Shown: positions 33,540 to 44,710 of the stretch, piece by piece
Layout: each line of letters begins with the position of its first letter
Position numbering within the stretch: the stretch's first letter is position 1
Origin: Heterohyrax brucei
Lineage: Eukaryota; Chordata; Mammalia; Hyracoidea; Procaviidae
DNA length: 64,000 nt
NCBI GenBank assembly: GCA_028571685.1
Contig: CM053154.1
Coordinates: 3,891,501 to 3,955,500, forward strand
Reading direction: 5' to 3'
Position numbers and translations under genes: made by a program
Notes under the pieces: generated by a model
The model's input: only the letters and a program-made list of their open reading frames with translations
What the model was told of the DNA's origin: nothing
Database searches by the model: none

Positions 33540-35812
33540 TTCCTTTTAAATGCCAAAAGAACATTTAAAATATTTATCATATATTTCAGGAGGAAATACA
33601 ATATATTCTCTCAAGAAGGGAATATTTCATCATGAAAGTGCAATAAAACTAGAAAGTAATAACAGTAATGTAAAAACTATTACAACAAAACAGCTGCTTG
33701 GAAAGAAAAAATAGACAATTCCACAATAAGAGTAGGACTCTTCAACATACCACTGTCAATAAAAAAATAAGACATCTAGAGAGAAGTTCAGCAAAGACAT
33801 AGGAAGTCTAAAGGCTAAAATCACTGACTGGACCTCATAGATGTACATAGAACACCACCAACAGCAAAGTACACATTCTTTTCCAAAGGACATGGAACAT
33901 TCTCCAGAAGAAACTACTAATCAACCCTCATTAGAATCCAGAACATCAAAATAAAGCATTCTCTATGATCACAACACCGTAAAAGAACTTGATAAGAGGA
34001 AGACGAAGAAAAAAAACCAAAACCGTGTAAACTGAACAAAACCTTGTTAAAAACAACTGGGTTATAGAAAAAATCAAAGAAGGAATAAAAAATTCCTTTG
34101 AAGTGAGAAAGAAAACATATACCAAAACCTTCAGGATACAGCAAAGGCAGTCCTCAGAGGTCATTTATAGCAGAAAACACACACACCAAAAAACAAAAAT
34201 GGGCCAAAATCACAATGGCAGCCCTACATCTCAAACAGATAGAAGACAGCAACAGAAGGCTACAGGCACCAGAGAAAAGGAAATTATAAAGATTAGAACA
34301 GAAATAAATGAAATAAAGAACAGAAAAACAGTAGAATCACAAAACTAAAAGTTGGTTCTTTGAAAGATTAACAAAGTCAACAAACCATTGGCCAAAATGA
34401 CAGAAAAACAGGAAAGGAAACAAACAACCCAAATAAGAAATGAGATGTGGGACATTACAGAAGACCTAACTGAAATAAAAAGAGCCATAACAGAATATTG
34501 GGAAAACCTATGCTCCAACAAATTAGGGAACTTAGAGGCAATGGACAAATGTCTAGAAACACAGTACATACACAGTATGAGCACAAACTGAAGCTGAAAA
34601 TCTGAACATACCTGTAACTAGAGAAGACATTGAAAAGGTAATTTTACACACATACACACACACACAGCACCCAGCAGCAAAGCCCTGGCCCAAATTGCTT
34701 CATTGGAGAATTCTGTCAAACATTCAGAGAACATAGCATGCCAGTATGATCCAAACTATTTCAGAACATAGTAAGGGAAGGAGTACTCTTGAATTCATTG
34801 TACAAAATCAGCATAACTGTGATACCAAAGCCAGGCAAAGATACCACAAAAAAAGAAAATTACAAATTAATCTCTCTCATGAGTATAGGTGTAAAAATTC
34901 TCAACAAAATTCTAGCCAGTAGAATTCAGCATGATACAAAAATCATAATATAATAATGATAATAATTTACCATGAGCTAATGAGATTATTACTTGGTATG
35001 CAATTGTTCAACATTAGAAAATCAATCAATGTAGTGCACCCAATAAATAGAATATAAGAATCACATGATCATCTCAATTGACACAGAAAAGGCGTTTGGT
35101 AAAGTCCAACGCCTGTTCCTTATAAAAAATTTTCAATAAAATAGAAACAGAAGTAAAAATCCCAAACATAATACAGGATATCTATACAAAATCCACAGTC
35201 AGCATCTTTTTCAATAGAGAAAGGCTGAAAGAATTCCCCCTGACAACAGAATAAAGACAAGGATACCACTCATATTTACCAATGTGTTGGAAGTCTGAGC
35301 TAGAGCAATAAGGCAAGATAAAAAAATAAAGACATCCAGATTGGAAAGGAAGAAATAAAACTAGCGCTAGTCATAGATGACTATACATAAACTCTGAAGA
35401 TTCCACCAGAAAACAACTGCAACTAATGGAAAGATTCACAAGAGTAGCAGGATACAAGATCAACATACAAATATCAGGTGGATTCCTATACTCCAACAAA
35501 GAGAACACCAAAGAGGAAATGCAGAAAATAGTACCATTGAAAATAGCCCCTAAAAAGATAAAATACTTGAGGGACACAAAAGAAAACTACAAAACATTAC
35601 TGCAAGAAACCAAAAGAGCCCTATATAAAGGGAAAAACATACTATGTTCATGGATAGGAAGAGTCACCATTGTGAAAATGTCAATTTGATCCACTGTGAT
35701 CTACAGATACAATGCAATCTCAATCCAAATACCAGCAGCTTTCTTAACAGAGAAAAGAAAGAGGTCTCAGATAAGCAAAGCATTATTAAAAGAAAAGAAC
35801 AAAGTAAGAGGG
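33540..35812 (+). mobile_element. L1 LINE fragment, mainly ORF2
   Basis: A-rich plus strand with L1 ORF2 order from about 33713: 'cttcaacataccactgtcaat' (endonuclease), 'cttttccaaaggacatggaacattctccag', 'gagaattctgtcaaacattc', 'cagcataactgtgataccaaagccaggcaaag' (RT), 'acacagaaaaggcgtttgg', 'gggacacaaaagaaaactac' and 'ttgtgaaaatgtcaatttg'. The catalytic box reads VIDDYT in place of FADDMI, so DD survives (about 35365). The segment 33540-33712 is from a later ORF2 position and may be a separate L1 fragment. Cut on the right by an LTR. Confidence 0.75.
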
Positions 35813-36360
35813 CGTTATAGAGTAAATCCTGTCTCCCCCTAAAATGTGCTTCAACTTGGCTAGGCCATGATTCCCAGTATTGTGTGGTTGTCCTCAGTTT
35901 TGTGATATGATGTAATTATCCTCTGTGTTGTAAACCCTAAGCTCTATGATGTTAATGAGGCAGAATTAGAGGCAGTTGTGTTGATGAGGCAGGCCACAAT
36001 CTACAGGATTAGGTTGTAACATGAGTCAATCTCTTTGAGATATAAAAGAGAGTGAGCAGAGAGCTAAGGGACCTCCCGTCACCAAGAAAGGAGAGCCAGG
36101 AGTGGAGTGGGTTGTTTTGGGCCTGGGGTCCCTGAACTGAGAAACTCCTAGACCTAGGAGAAGCAGGATGACAAGGACTCTCCCCCAGAACCAACAGAGA
36201 GAGAAATCCTTCTCCAGGAGCTGGTGCCCTGAATTCAGACTGCTGGCTCCTAAACTTGGCTGGCTTGGCTGGCTCCTAAACTATGGGAGAATAAGTTTCT
36301 GTATGTGAAAGCCATCTATTTGTGGTACTTTTGTTACAGCAGTGCTAGATAACTAAGACA
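35813..36360 (+). mobile_element. solo LTR, MaLR type, copy 3
   Basis: Starts 'cgttatagagtaaatcctgtctccccc' and ends 'ctagataactaagaca', the same terminal logic as the other LTRs. The body diverges more from copies 1, 2 and 5 (a different subfamily), for example 'gatataaaagagagtgagcagagagctaagg'. An AATAAG near 36289 precedes the 3' block. TSD not clear (GAG on both sides). A short local duplication 'ggctggcttggctggctcc' occurs at about 36258-36278. Confidence 0.75.
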
Positions 36361-36715
36361 GAGATACAGAACAGAATCCAAATTCACAGGAAGGACTGCA
36401 CTGAGTGGTCTGGTGGAGACTGGCTCCTGAGGCTGTGGCCACCACACACCCTGCTGACCCACAGCTGAAGCCACCACACAGGCCACCCTTCTGTCAAAGA
36501 GTAGACAGGCCTGTAAACAGAGTGTCGGACGAGGAACCCTCTTCCTAGCTCCATCAAGTGGCAACACCTTCCCAAAACAAAGACAAGAAGCCAGGTAGGG
36601 ACACTGGATGAATGGATTAATCACAAAGCAATCTGTGTGTACATCCTTGAATGAGAAACTAATTTGCACTGTGAACTTTCACTTAAAGCACAATAAAAAA
36701 TATTCTTTCCTGACT
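36361..36715 (+). mobile_element. unclassified element with LINE-like 3' end
   Basis: Ends with an AATAAA (36693-36698) followed by A's, as retroelement 3' UTRs do. The body ('gaggaaccctcttcctagctcc', 'ggattaatcacaaagcaatctg') belongs to no family I can name with confidence. Placed after the LTR, it may be the rest of the L1 3' UTR. Confidence 0.35.
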
Positions 36716-36978
36716 ATAGATGCGACAGGTCAAGAAAAAAATCAGCAAGGAAGAATCAAATTTCAATTCCATTTTTAAAAAATATTCATCTACTCTTAGT
36801 TTATTAACACGCTTAGGTTCCAAGGATTAGATTATTATGTGAAAACTAGCATTATGCACAAGTGGAGGATGGCCGCATCACATCACAAAATGCAAGATGA
36901 CCACATCATCAGATAATGACTAGATGACATCATTACGCAGCCACCAAACTACTGAGAATCAACCTCGTGCTTTTCAGT

Positions 36979-37093
36979 GGTCGACGTTTGGGAAGCAGGT
37001 TGCCAGCCCTTCCTTGGAGGCATCTCTGGGTGCACTCAGCCTCCAAACTTTGGGCTCGCAGCTGAGCATGTCAGCCGCTTGCACCATCCAGGA
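36979..37093 (-). mobile_element. AfroSINE, long subtype, head half
   Basis: 'tttgggaagcaggttgccagcccttccttggagg', 'actttgggctcgcagctgagcatgtcag' and head 'ttgcaccatccagg'. The tail half is missing. Confidence 0.65.
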
Positions 37094-37624
37094 AATATGA
37101 GCAAAATGAAAGGGAAATGAATAACAAAGTAGTAATAAACATTAGCACGCAAATGCACTGTCTGGGGAATCAGGGGTGCAATAGATGGTGAAAAATACAT
37201 CTAAGCATTTTGTAATCTGTATGACAGTACTTTTCTAGGAGTGTGTATTATTAAGTGACTCAAATAGAGATGGGAAAACCTGCGTGGGACGGCTCATTAT
37301 GGAAAATTAAAAACAAAGAAAATTAAAACTGTCCTCCGCCACCCAAAAGTGTTACAAAAAAGAAAAAGAAAATCACCAATGATTTCAAATGTGGTTTCTA
37401 CATCTTCCCAACTTTCAAGCTGACTTTAAGTCCTACCTTGTAGAAAAAATTTGTATGTATAGAGAAGTAGGAAATTTCTATTTTATAAAATGAGAAGATT
37501 CTTCATAGGAAACCTTGATAAAGACATAGAAAGAAACCAGTAAATCAGTTTTGCTTAAGAAAATTGATGTGGAAGCCTTCAACAAAATATGCCACGACTG
37601 AAAGCAATGGGGTACACAAAAATG
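37094..37624. other. unassigned sequence
   Basis: No recognised repeat or exon. Contains A-rich stretches. Confidence 0.35.
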
Positions 37625-37855
37625 ATAATGAAAGCTAACGTTCGTGGACCACATGCTTTGTGCAAGTATTTCGTATATATGAATTTTAGTTTAAATCACA
37701 GTGAGACCTTTCTAAGAGGATGAGGATCCTGGGGCTTAGAGTAAATACGCAAGTTGTTCATTGCAACATAACCAGGAAGGATGGAGCTGCTATTTGAACC
37801 TGTATCCTTCTGATTTCAGATTCCATGCTGTTGAGAGTGATGCTCTGTGATGTAA
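37625..37855 (-). mobile_element. MIR SINE relic
   Basis: Long reversed MIR order: 'gctaacgttcgtggacc', 'tgctttgtgcaag', 'aggatgaggatcctggggcttag', 'acataaccaggaaggatggagctgctatttgaacctg', 'agattccatgctgtt'. Nearly full length but diverged. Confidence 0.7.
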
Positions 37856-37922
37856 TGATATTTACAGTAAGCAGGAGTGACTCGTTATGAAGATGTTTGT
37901 TAAGATTGATGTCATTTCTGTC

Positions 37923-38218
37923 ATTGTTAGTTGCTGTTGAGTCGGTCCCTGACTCTTGGAGACCCCACATAAAGTGGAACAAACCTACCTGGTTCTGCAA
38001 CACCCCCACATTAGTTTTGGATCAGACTATTGTGATCCACAGGGTTTTCATTGGCTGATTTTTGGAATCAGATTATCAGACCTTTCTTCCTGGTCTCTCA
38101 CAGTGTTCCTCTGGAACCTGTTCAGCATCCTAGCGACACACAAGCCTCTACAGACAAATGGGCGGTGGCTGTGCATGAGAAACACTGGCTGGTCAAGGCA
38201 ATCCCATGTGTAGGGCCC
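37923..38218 (-). mobile_element. tRNA-Gly-headed SINE, partial head
   Basis: Tail 'attgttagttgctgttgagtcggtccctgactcttgg', then 'gttctgcaacacccccacattag', 'cagactattgtgatccacagggttttcattggctgatttttgg', 'acctttcttcctggtctctcacag', 'cacacaagcctctacag', 'gcggtggctgtgcatgagaaacactggctgg'. It closely parallels 30275-30600 but the tRNA head is cut short after 38218. Confidence 0.8.
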
Positions 38219-38224
38219 AGGAAA

Positions 38225-39585
38225 AGAAAAATAGCCCTAATTATCTTGTTTGATGTGGAAAAGTTACCTGATACAATGTAACATGTGTTCTTGATCACGA
38301 CAGGAGAAAGGAACGGTCCCCTTCTTGTGAATACTGAGTTTGTAAAAGCCCCTCAGCTCTCAGCTCCCTCAAGTCTCCTGCAGCTAGGAAAAACACAGGA
38401 TGATGGTGAGGGTTTCTGTGTTGAAACACTGTTTTGTAAGTTTAGTCCATTTAAAAAGAAAGTAAGGAAAAAAATGCCAGGTAGATACTAGAATGAGGTA
38501 AGGAAAGTCAGCACTGTCTGTAGTTGCTACAACTGTTTCTGAACCTAAAAGGAATCGGCTGAAAGAATTACAGTTAATGTGACAATTGTAACTAATGTTA
38601 AACTAGTATTTAACAATTTTAACTGAAACGTAACAATTTTTAACTAATACAAAATGGATGTGTAGCAACCAGTAGATTTTTACTTAACACAAAGAAACCC
38701 GAAACACAGAGTGGGAAAGGATCCCCTTTATGTTAGCAAAAGAAATATGAACTATGACTGAATCAACTTATGAAATGTCCTGGAAAAAGTATTAAAAGTT
38801 ATAAAACTTTGCCAAAGGACAGAAAAGAAGCCTTAACTGAATATAAAGAACACTGTGCCTGTGTGAGAAGATTTAGTAGTGCAGATGTCAACTTCTCCCT
38901 AATTCATCTACAAGTTCAATGAATATCCAATTCTAATCCCCGCGGGGCTTGGGTGGAACTTCCCAGAATGCTGTTAAAGTTCATCGGGAAAAATAAATGG
39001 CTGAGGGGAGCCAAGGAAAATTTGAAAAATAAGAATAATGAGAGAGGACTTGACCTACCCGATATTAAAATACTAGAGTGATTAAAACAATGTGGTCTCG
39101 GTGCAGGAATAAATGGGTCAATAGAACAGAAGAGAAATTCCAGAAAGACACATCAATAATCTGGTTTCTAATAAAGATGGCATTTTAAAGTAGTAAAGAA
39201 AGGATGGATTATTCAGTACATAGTTTGGGCAATTAGTTAAGCAATTGGGCAGAGAAAAAAATTGGATGCGACCTTACAATTACACCACAAATAAATAGTA
39301 GAGGGATTACAACTTTGGGCTTAAGAATGGGTCTGTATTAGTACCAGAAAACATCCATCTAGGCGAACATTTAGCTAATTTCTCAGTGGCAGACACTCTT
39401 TTAAATGTGACACCCAGTACCAATACTGAGAAGAAAAGTAGATGGATTGGAATTTGTATTTTTTAAAAAAAGTGCAAATATAAAAATTACAATGCAAACA
39501 ATAAATTATGAAAGACTGCAACTCACACCACAGTCTGAGTGTTAACACTGGTAATACATAAAGAATTCTTGAAGTTACTGAGGAA
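38225..39585 (+). mobile_element. old L1 ORF2 fragments
   Basis: 'cttgtttgatgtggaaaagttacc' (RT, DVEK box, about 38248-38271), then from about 38680: 'acttgacctacccgatatt', 'aaacaatgtggtctcgg', 'gaataaatgggtcaatagaacag', 'ataaagatggcat', an ancient L1 ORF2 C-terminal order. Much of 38285-38500 is not recognised. Confidence 0.5.
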
Positions 39586-40042
39586 GCCATGAAACAGAAA
39601 TCCTATACCCCTTTTTTGTCAGTGTGTTGTATTGTAGGGGCCTGAGTGTTGCCGTGATGTTGGAAGCAGGGTCACACATGGTGGACCGATTCCAGCTGAG
39701 CTTCCAGACTAAGACTAGAAAGAAGGAACTGGTGATCCTCTTATGAAAACTTTGGCCAGTGAAAGACTGATGAAGAGCCCTAATACAGTGCCAAATGAGT
39801 CCCTCCTGTTGGAAGACACTCAAAATATGACTGAGGAAGAGCTGCCTGTTCAAAATAGAGACGACTTTAATGACTTGGATGGAGACAAGTTTCAGTATCT
39901 TCTTTCACTGGTATGACATAACTGAAATTGGGAAAAAACAGCTACACATATACATGAATAATCAGAATGTGGAACTGATGAAGTATGAATCCAGGAAAAT
40001 TAGAAGCTGTCAAAAATGAAGTAAAATGCATAAACATCTATA

Positions 40043-40606
40043 CGACATCTGACAATTAAGTTTACAGACTTAATTGTTCTAGGTGCTACATACATCATTG
40101 CTGAATAGCACTATGATCACTATGGTCACCTTCAAAGTCCTCCCCTTGGGAAGCTATGAGCTGATGCCAGTGCCTAGTCCGCCCTTCAGAGCAATTTTGG
40201 AACTCTTTCTGGAATGGCCATTGTGCATGGTGGCGTGGTAACAAGTTTGCGAACTTAATTGTATAGCTGTCTGTTAGGGTGTTTCTAGCCAGTAAACAAA
40301 TAATTGTCATCCTCCCTATGCACCTAAGCTGGCCCCTAATGAGTTTTTTCTTTATCCAAAGATAAAGGAAATAATGAAAAGAAGACATTTTGAAGACATT
40401 CAGGACATCAAGGGTAATGTGACAAGAGCTCTGACGGCCATTCCAGTAAAAGAGTTCCACAACAGCTTTCAGCAGTGGGCTAGGCATTGGCATTGGTACA
40501 TAGCTTCCCAAGGGAAGGACTTTGAAGCTGACCACAGTGATATTTGGCAGTGAGCTGTGTAGCCCTTTTTCTAGTATGAGTTTGTAAACTTAATTGTCAG
40601 ACTTTG
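40043..40606 (+). mobile_element. foldback mariner element, copy 1
   Basis: A 564-bp element inserted at TA, with TA at 40041-40042 and 40607-40608. The RTE reads through once it is removed. Both ends carry 'tctgacaattaagttta'. Beyond the terminal repeats, the left arm (40043-40219) is an inverted copy of the right arm (40436-40606), about three quarters identical by eye. The right arm and the central spacer (40220-40435) encode, in plus orientation, the end of a mariner transposase: 'FFLYPKIKEIMKRRHFEDIQDIKGNV' then 'FHNSFQQWARHWHWYIASQGKDFEADHSD'. The left arm carries the same C-terminus reversed. No N-terminus or catalytic D,D,D domain is present, so it is non-autonomous. Confidence 0.85.
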
Positions 40607-40646
40607 TATCTCGGGTGTCAGTGAGCTGAAAAAGACACTGGCCATT

Positions 40647-40907
40647 TTGAATCAGACAGTGAAGAGGAATGGCATCATGTTTGTCCTCACCAAGAACATT
40701 TCAAGATCTGTCCTCAAGCACAGTGCGGTCAGTGATGGGATGACATCCACATGCCTAGAAGGAAGACCAGTGAATAAGACTATTGTTCAAATTAACACAT
40801 CAATCACTAAGGCCAAAGATGAAAACACTGAAGATGTTTACCAACTTCTGCAGTCTCAAATTGATGAAACATACAATCAAGATGTTTCTATAACTACTGG
40901 TGATTGA
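40647..40907 (+). pseudogene. RTE endonuclease fragment
   Basis: 86 codons of the RTE apurinic-type endonuclease, from 'NQTVKRNGIMFVLTKNISRSVLKHSAVSD' to 'ITTGD', ending at a stop that replaces the Trp of the GDWNAKVG box. It is the middle of a broken frame, not a separate gene. Confidence 0.8.
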
Positions 40908-41257
40908 AATGTGAAAGTTGGAAACAAAGTATCAGTAGTTGGAAATTATGGCCTTGGTGATAGAAATGACACTGGAGATCAGAGGATCGTGTTTTGCAAG
41001 ACTAAGGGCTTCTTCATTGCACATGCCATTTTTCAACAACATAAACAGCAACCATCCACCTGGACCTCACCAGATGGAATAGATGGTAGGAATCGAGCGG
41101 ACTGGCTCTGTGGAAAGAGACAATGGAGAAGCTCACTACCACCAGTTAGATAAGGCCAGGACTCACTGCAGAATAGACCATCAGTTGGTTAAATGAAAGT
41201 TCAAACTGAAGCTGAAGAAAATTATAACAGGTCCATGAGAGACAAAGCATCCCACCT

Positions 41258-42089
41258 GGATGCTATGAAGAAGAACGAGGCATCAGGCCTGGAGGGTGAC
41301 TCGTTGATGACCTGCCTTACTCAGGCGACAGCAGCTTGCAGGAAGTGAAGAAAATTTGAAGCACTTACTGGTGAAGATCGAGGACCACACCTTTCAGTTG
41401 GGACTGCACCTCAACATCACGAAAATAAAAATATTCACAACTGCACCAGCAAGCAACATTATCATAAATGGAGAAAATATTGAGGTTGTCAAGTGTTTCA
41501 TTTTACTTGAGTCCACAATCAACACCCATGAAAGCGGCAGTCAAGAAATCAAAAGACAAATTGCATTGGGAAAATCTGCTGCCAAGGGTCTCATTAAAGC
41601 GTTCAAAAGTGAAGGTGTCACCTTGAAGACTAAGGTGCGCCTGACCCAAGACATGGTATTTTCAGTTGCATCATATGCATGTGAAAGCTGGACAAGGAGC
41701 AAAGAAGACAGAAGAAGAATTGACGCCTTTGAATTGTGGTGTTGGAGAAGAATGTCGAACATGCCCTGGACCACCAAAAGAGCAAACAGATCTGTTCTGG
41801 AAGAAGTACAAACAGAGTGCTCCTTGGAAGCAAAGATAGCAATATTCTGACTTACATATTTTGTCTCAAAGGATCATTCCCTGGGTAAGAACATCACTCT
41901 TGGTAGAGTGGAGGGTCAGCTCAAAAGAGGAAGACCCTTGACGAGACGGACTGACTCAGTGACCGCAACAATGGGCTTAAGCATAGAAATGATTGTGGAC
42001 ATGGCACAAGACAGGGCAATGCCACGTCCACAACCGTTCATCGGGTTGCTATGAGTCGGGACTCACTTGACAGCACCTAAAGACAAGAA
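41258..42089 (+). mobile_element. younger RTE LINE, 5'-truncated, inserted in the older RTE
   Basis: 832 bp of RTE 3' region inside the older RTE, with CACCT on both sides (41253-41257 and 42090-42094). The older copy resumes at 'cacctaaatttagagaccg'. The insert keeps a 164-codon open fragment (41356-41850: 'HLLVKIEDHTFQLGLHLNITK' to 'VLEEVQTECSLEAKIAIF'), better preserved than its host. The 3' end is 'gttgctatgagtcgggactcacttgacagcacctaaagac'. A 5-bp match is short, but the clean rejoining of host sequence supports it. Confidence 0.8.
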
Positions 42090-42401
42090 CACCTAAATTT
42101 AGAGACCGTCTCCCTTAGAGATTTGACTCATTGAGCACTAACGACTGACAACCAGATGAGCTGTACAAGGACATCGAGGCCGTCACACATGAAGAAGCAC
42201 AAGGTCAGCAAGGAGACGAGGAAAAAATAATGGACCCAAATGGATGTCAGAAGAGTTTGCAACTTGCTCCTGAATGCAGAGTAGCATAGGCAGATTGAAG
42301 AAATGATGAAGTAAAAGTGCTGAATGGGAGATTTCAAAGGGCAGCTTGAGAAGACCAATTAAAGGTTGATGATGACACATGCTAAAACCTGGAATTAGAA
42401 G

Positions 42402-43281
42402 ATGAAAACAAAGAACATGCATAGCGTTTCTCAGTCTGAAAGAGTTAATGAAAGCTTTGAGCATCACGTTGCAATGTGGAAGGATTCTACAGGGAAAATA
42501 TTGAACGATGCAGAAAGCATCAAAAGGAGGTGGAAGGAATACACGGTGTCACTCTACCGAAAAGACTTGGTCAATGTCCACTCATTTCAGGAAATAGCAC
42601 GTGATCAAGAACCAGTGATACTTAATGAAAAAGTCCAAGCTTTGCTACAGGGAATGGCAAAAACCAAGGTTTCTGGAGCTGACAGAACGACAACTGGGAT
42701 GTTTCAGCAAACGGACGCGGTACTGGAGGTGCTCACTGCCCTCTGTCAAGAGATACGGAGGACAGCTTCCTCATCCACTGACTGGAAGACATCCAAGTTT
42801 GTACTCTTTTCAAAGAAAGTTGACCCAAGAGAATGTATAAGTTATCAATCAACATCACTGATACTACGAGCAGGTATAATTCGTTGCTGCAGACGTACAC
42901 AGGGGTGGCAGGAGTACACAGATAGGGAACTGTCAGGAGTTCAGGCTGGATTCAGATGTTGATTTGGAATGAGAGATGTCACTGGTGAAGTCAGATACAA
43001 TCCTAGCTGTCAACAGGGTCAGAGAAACAATTATAAAAATTATTTCTCAACTATGCAGAGGCATTTAGCTGTGTGGATCATGACAAATTGTGGATAACGT
43101 TAAAAAAATAGGTGTTCCAAGACACTTAATTGTGCTCATGATCACCCTGTACATGGACCAAGAAGCAGTCCTTCACACAGAACAAGGGAATAATGGGTGC
43201 TTTAAAATCAGGAAAGGTGTGCATCAGGGTTATAGCCTTCCATCATACTTACTCAGTCTGTATGCTGAGCAAGTATTCTGA
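42402..43281 (+). pseudogene. RTE reverse-transcriptase region, broken
   Basis: Open pieces 42402-42962 ('MHSVSQSERVNESFEHHVAMWKDSTGKILNDAESIKRRWKEYTVSLY', then 'AKTKVSGADRTTTGMFQQTDAVLEVLT') and 43090-43281 ('NVKKIGVPRHLIVLMITLYMDQEAVLHTEQGNNGCFKIRKGVHQGYSLPSYLLSLYAEQ') give the linker and RT motifs before the catalytic box. Several frameshifts separate them. Confidence 0.8.
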
Positions 43282-43451
43282 GAAGCTCAGTTATGTGAAG
43301 CAGAAGGCTGTCTCAGAATGGGAGAGAGACTCATTAACAACCTAACACATGCAGACAACCTTGCTCACTTGCTGAAAGGCAACAGGACTTGAAGCACTTA
43401 CTGGTGAAAGTCAAAGACTACAACCTGCAGTATAGATTACATCTCAGCGTA

Positions 43452-43628
43452 CAAACAAGCAAGCAAACAAAAAAAAGTGACTGCTATTGAGTCAATTTGG
43501 CTCACAGTGATCCTGGAGGACAGGGCCGAACTGCCGCATCGAGTTTGCAAGGAGCGCCTGGTGGGTTCGAACTGCTGACCTTTTAATTAGTAGCTGTTGC
43601 CCTTAACCACTACACCACCAGGATTTCC
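43452..43628 (-). mobile_element. AfroSINE inserted in the older RTE
   Basis: Starts with an A-rich and caag-rich tail ('caagcaagcaaacaaaaaaa'), then 'ctgctattgagtcaatttgg', 'gagtttgcaaggagcgcctggtgggttcgaactgctgacc' and head 'cccttaaccactacaccaccaggatttcc'. RTE sequence resumes at 43629 ('aacataaggcaaacagaaatcctc'). Confidence 0.88.
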
Positions 43629-44296
43629 AACATAAGGCAAACAGAAATCCTCATAATTTGATGAATAAACTGCATCATATTAAATGGAGAAAAATACGAA
43701 AGTTGTCAAGAATTTCACTGTACTTGGGTCTACCATCAAGACCTATGGAAGCAGTAGTCAAGAAATTAAAGAACGCGTTGCACTGGAAAAATCTGCAGCA
43801 AAACCTCTCTAAAGTGTCAAAAAGTGAAGATGTCACTTTGAGGACTAAGGTAGGCATGACCCATGCCATGGTCTTTTCCTTTGCCTCATATGCATACAAA
43901 AACTAGAGAATGAATAAGCAAGATGAAAGAAGAACTGATGTCTTTGCATTACAGTGTTAGTGGTGAACAGTGAATGTATCATGGATGGCCAGGTGAGCAT
44001 TCTGTCTTGAAGGAATTACAGCTAGAGAGCTTCTTAGAAGCCAGGATGGTGAGACTTCACACCACGGACTTCGGACGTAGTGTCAGGAGGGACCAGTCCC
44101 TGGAGAAGGACATCACGCTTGACAAGTAGAAGGTCAGCGAAAAAGAGGAAGACCCTCAGGAGATGGCTTGACACAGTGAGAACGGGCTCAAGCACGATGA
44201 CAGCCATGAGGGTGGCACGAGATGGGGACGTGTGTTGTGCTGTGGTTTGCAGGGTCCCCACAAGTCGGAACCGACTTGATGCCACCGAGCAACAGC

Positions 44297-44343
44297 TCTG
44301 AGTCGGAATTGACTCGCCGGCAGTGGGTTTGGTTTCGTTTGGG
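44297..44343 (+). mobile_element. SINE/RTE 3'-tail fragment joined to the RTE end
   Basis: 'tctgagtcggaattgactcgccgg' then 'cagtgggtttggtttcg' is a SINE tail without a body, placed directly after the RTE terminus. It repeats the same tail for a second time in 60 bases. Confidence 0.65.
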
Positions 44344-44533
44344 AACAACAGCAGGAATCGCTTTTAGAAAGATTTGTTCCTGCGCTCCCAGTGGTCTCTC
44401 GCTCTCCCTGGTTACACACCCACTTGCTGTGTCCTTCTGCTGCTGTTAAAATAACACAACCTAGTCGAAGACATCACTGAGGACACCGCCGGTACATCCC
44501 GAGTACCTGCTTCATGATATATGGCGCGTCTGT

Positions 44534-44703
44534 GGAAACCTGGTGGCCTGGTGGTGGAACACTACGTCTGCTCACCCAAAGGTCAGTGGTTTGAATCCGC
44601 CAGGTGCTCCTGGGAAGCCCTATGGGGGAGCTCTACTCTGTCCTATAGGGTCTCTGTGAGTCAGAGTTGACTCAACGATGATAGGTTTGGTTTTGGTTTC
44701 GTA
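44534..44703 (+). mobile_element. AfroSINE, short subtype, with target-site duplication
   Basis: Head 'ggaaacctggtggcctggtggtgg', B box 'ggtttgaatccgcc' (consensus-like), 'gggaagccctatgggggagctctactctgtcctatagggtc' and tail to 'gtttggttttggtttc'. The 7-bp direct repeat CGTCTGT lies at 44527-44533 and 44704-44710. Confidence 0.9.
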
Positions 44704-44710
44704 CGTCTGT

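Larger units (their letters stand above)
39640..44296 (+). mobile_element. older RTE (BovB-like) LINE, near full length, with three insertions
   Basis: Host element of a nested stack. Its own pieces are 39640-40042 (5' leader), 40607-41257 (endonuclease), 42090-43451 (linker and RT) and 43629-44296 (C-terminus and 3' end). Order and phase are kept across each insertion, for example 'cataaacatcta|ta' resumes as 'tatctcgggtgtcagtgagctg'. The 3' end 'cacaagtcggaaccgacttgatgccaccgagcaac' is the RTE terminus. Spliced length is about 3.1 kb, close to full-length RTE. Frames are broken: TGA replaces the Trp codon in the endonuclease GDWN box (40905-40907), and the RT catalytic box reads HADN instead of YADD (about 43345-43356). 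Confidence 0.85.
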
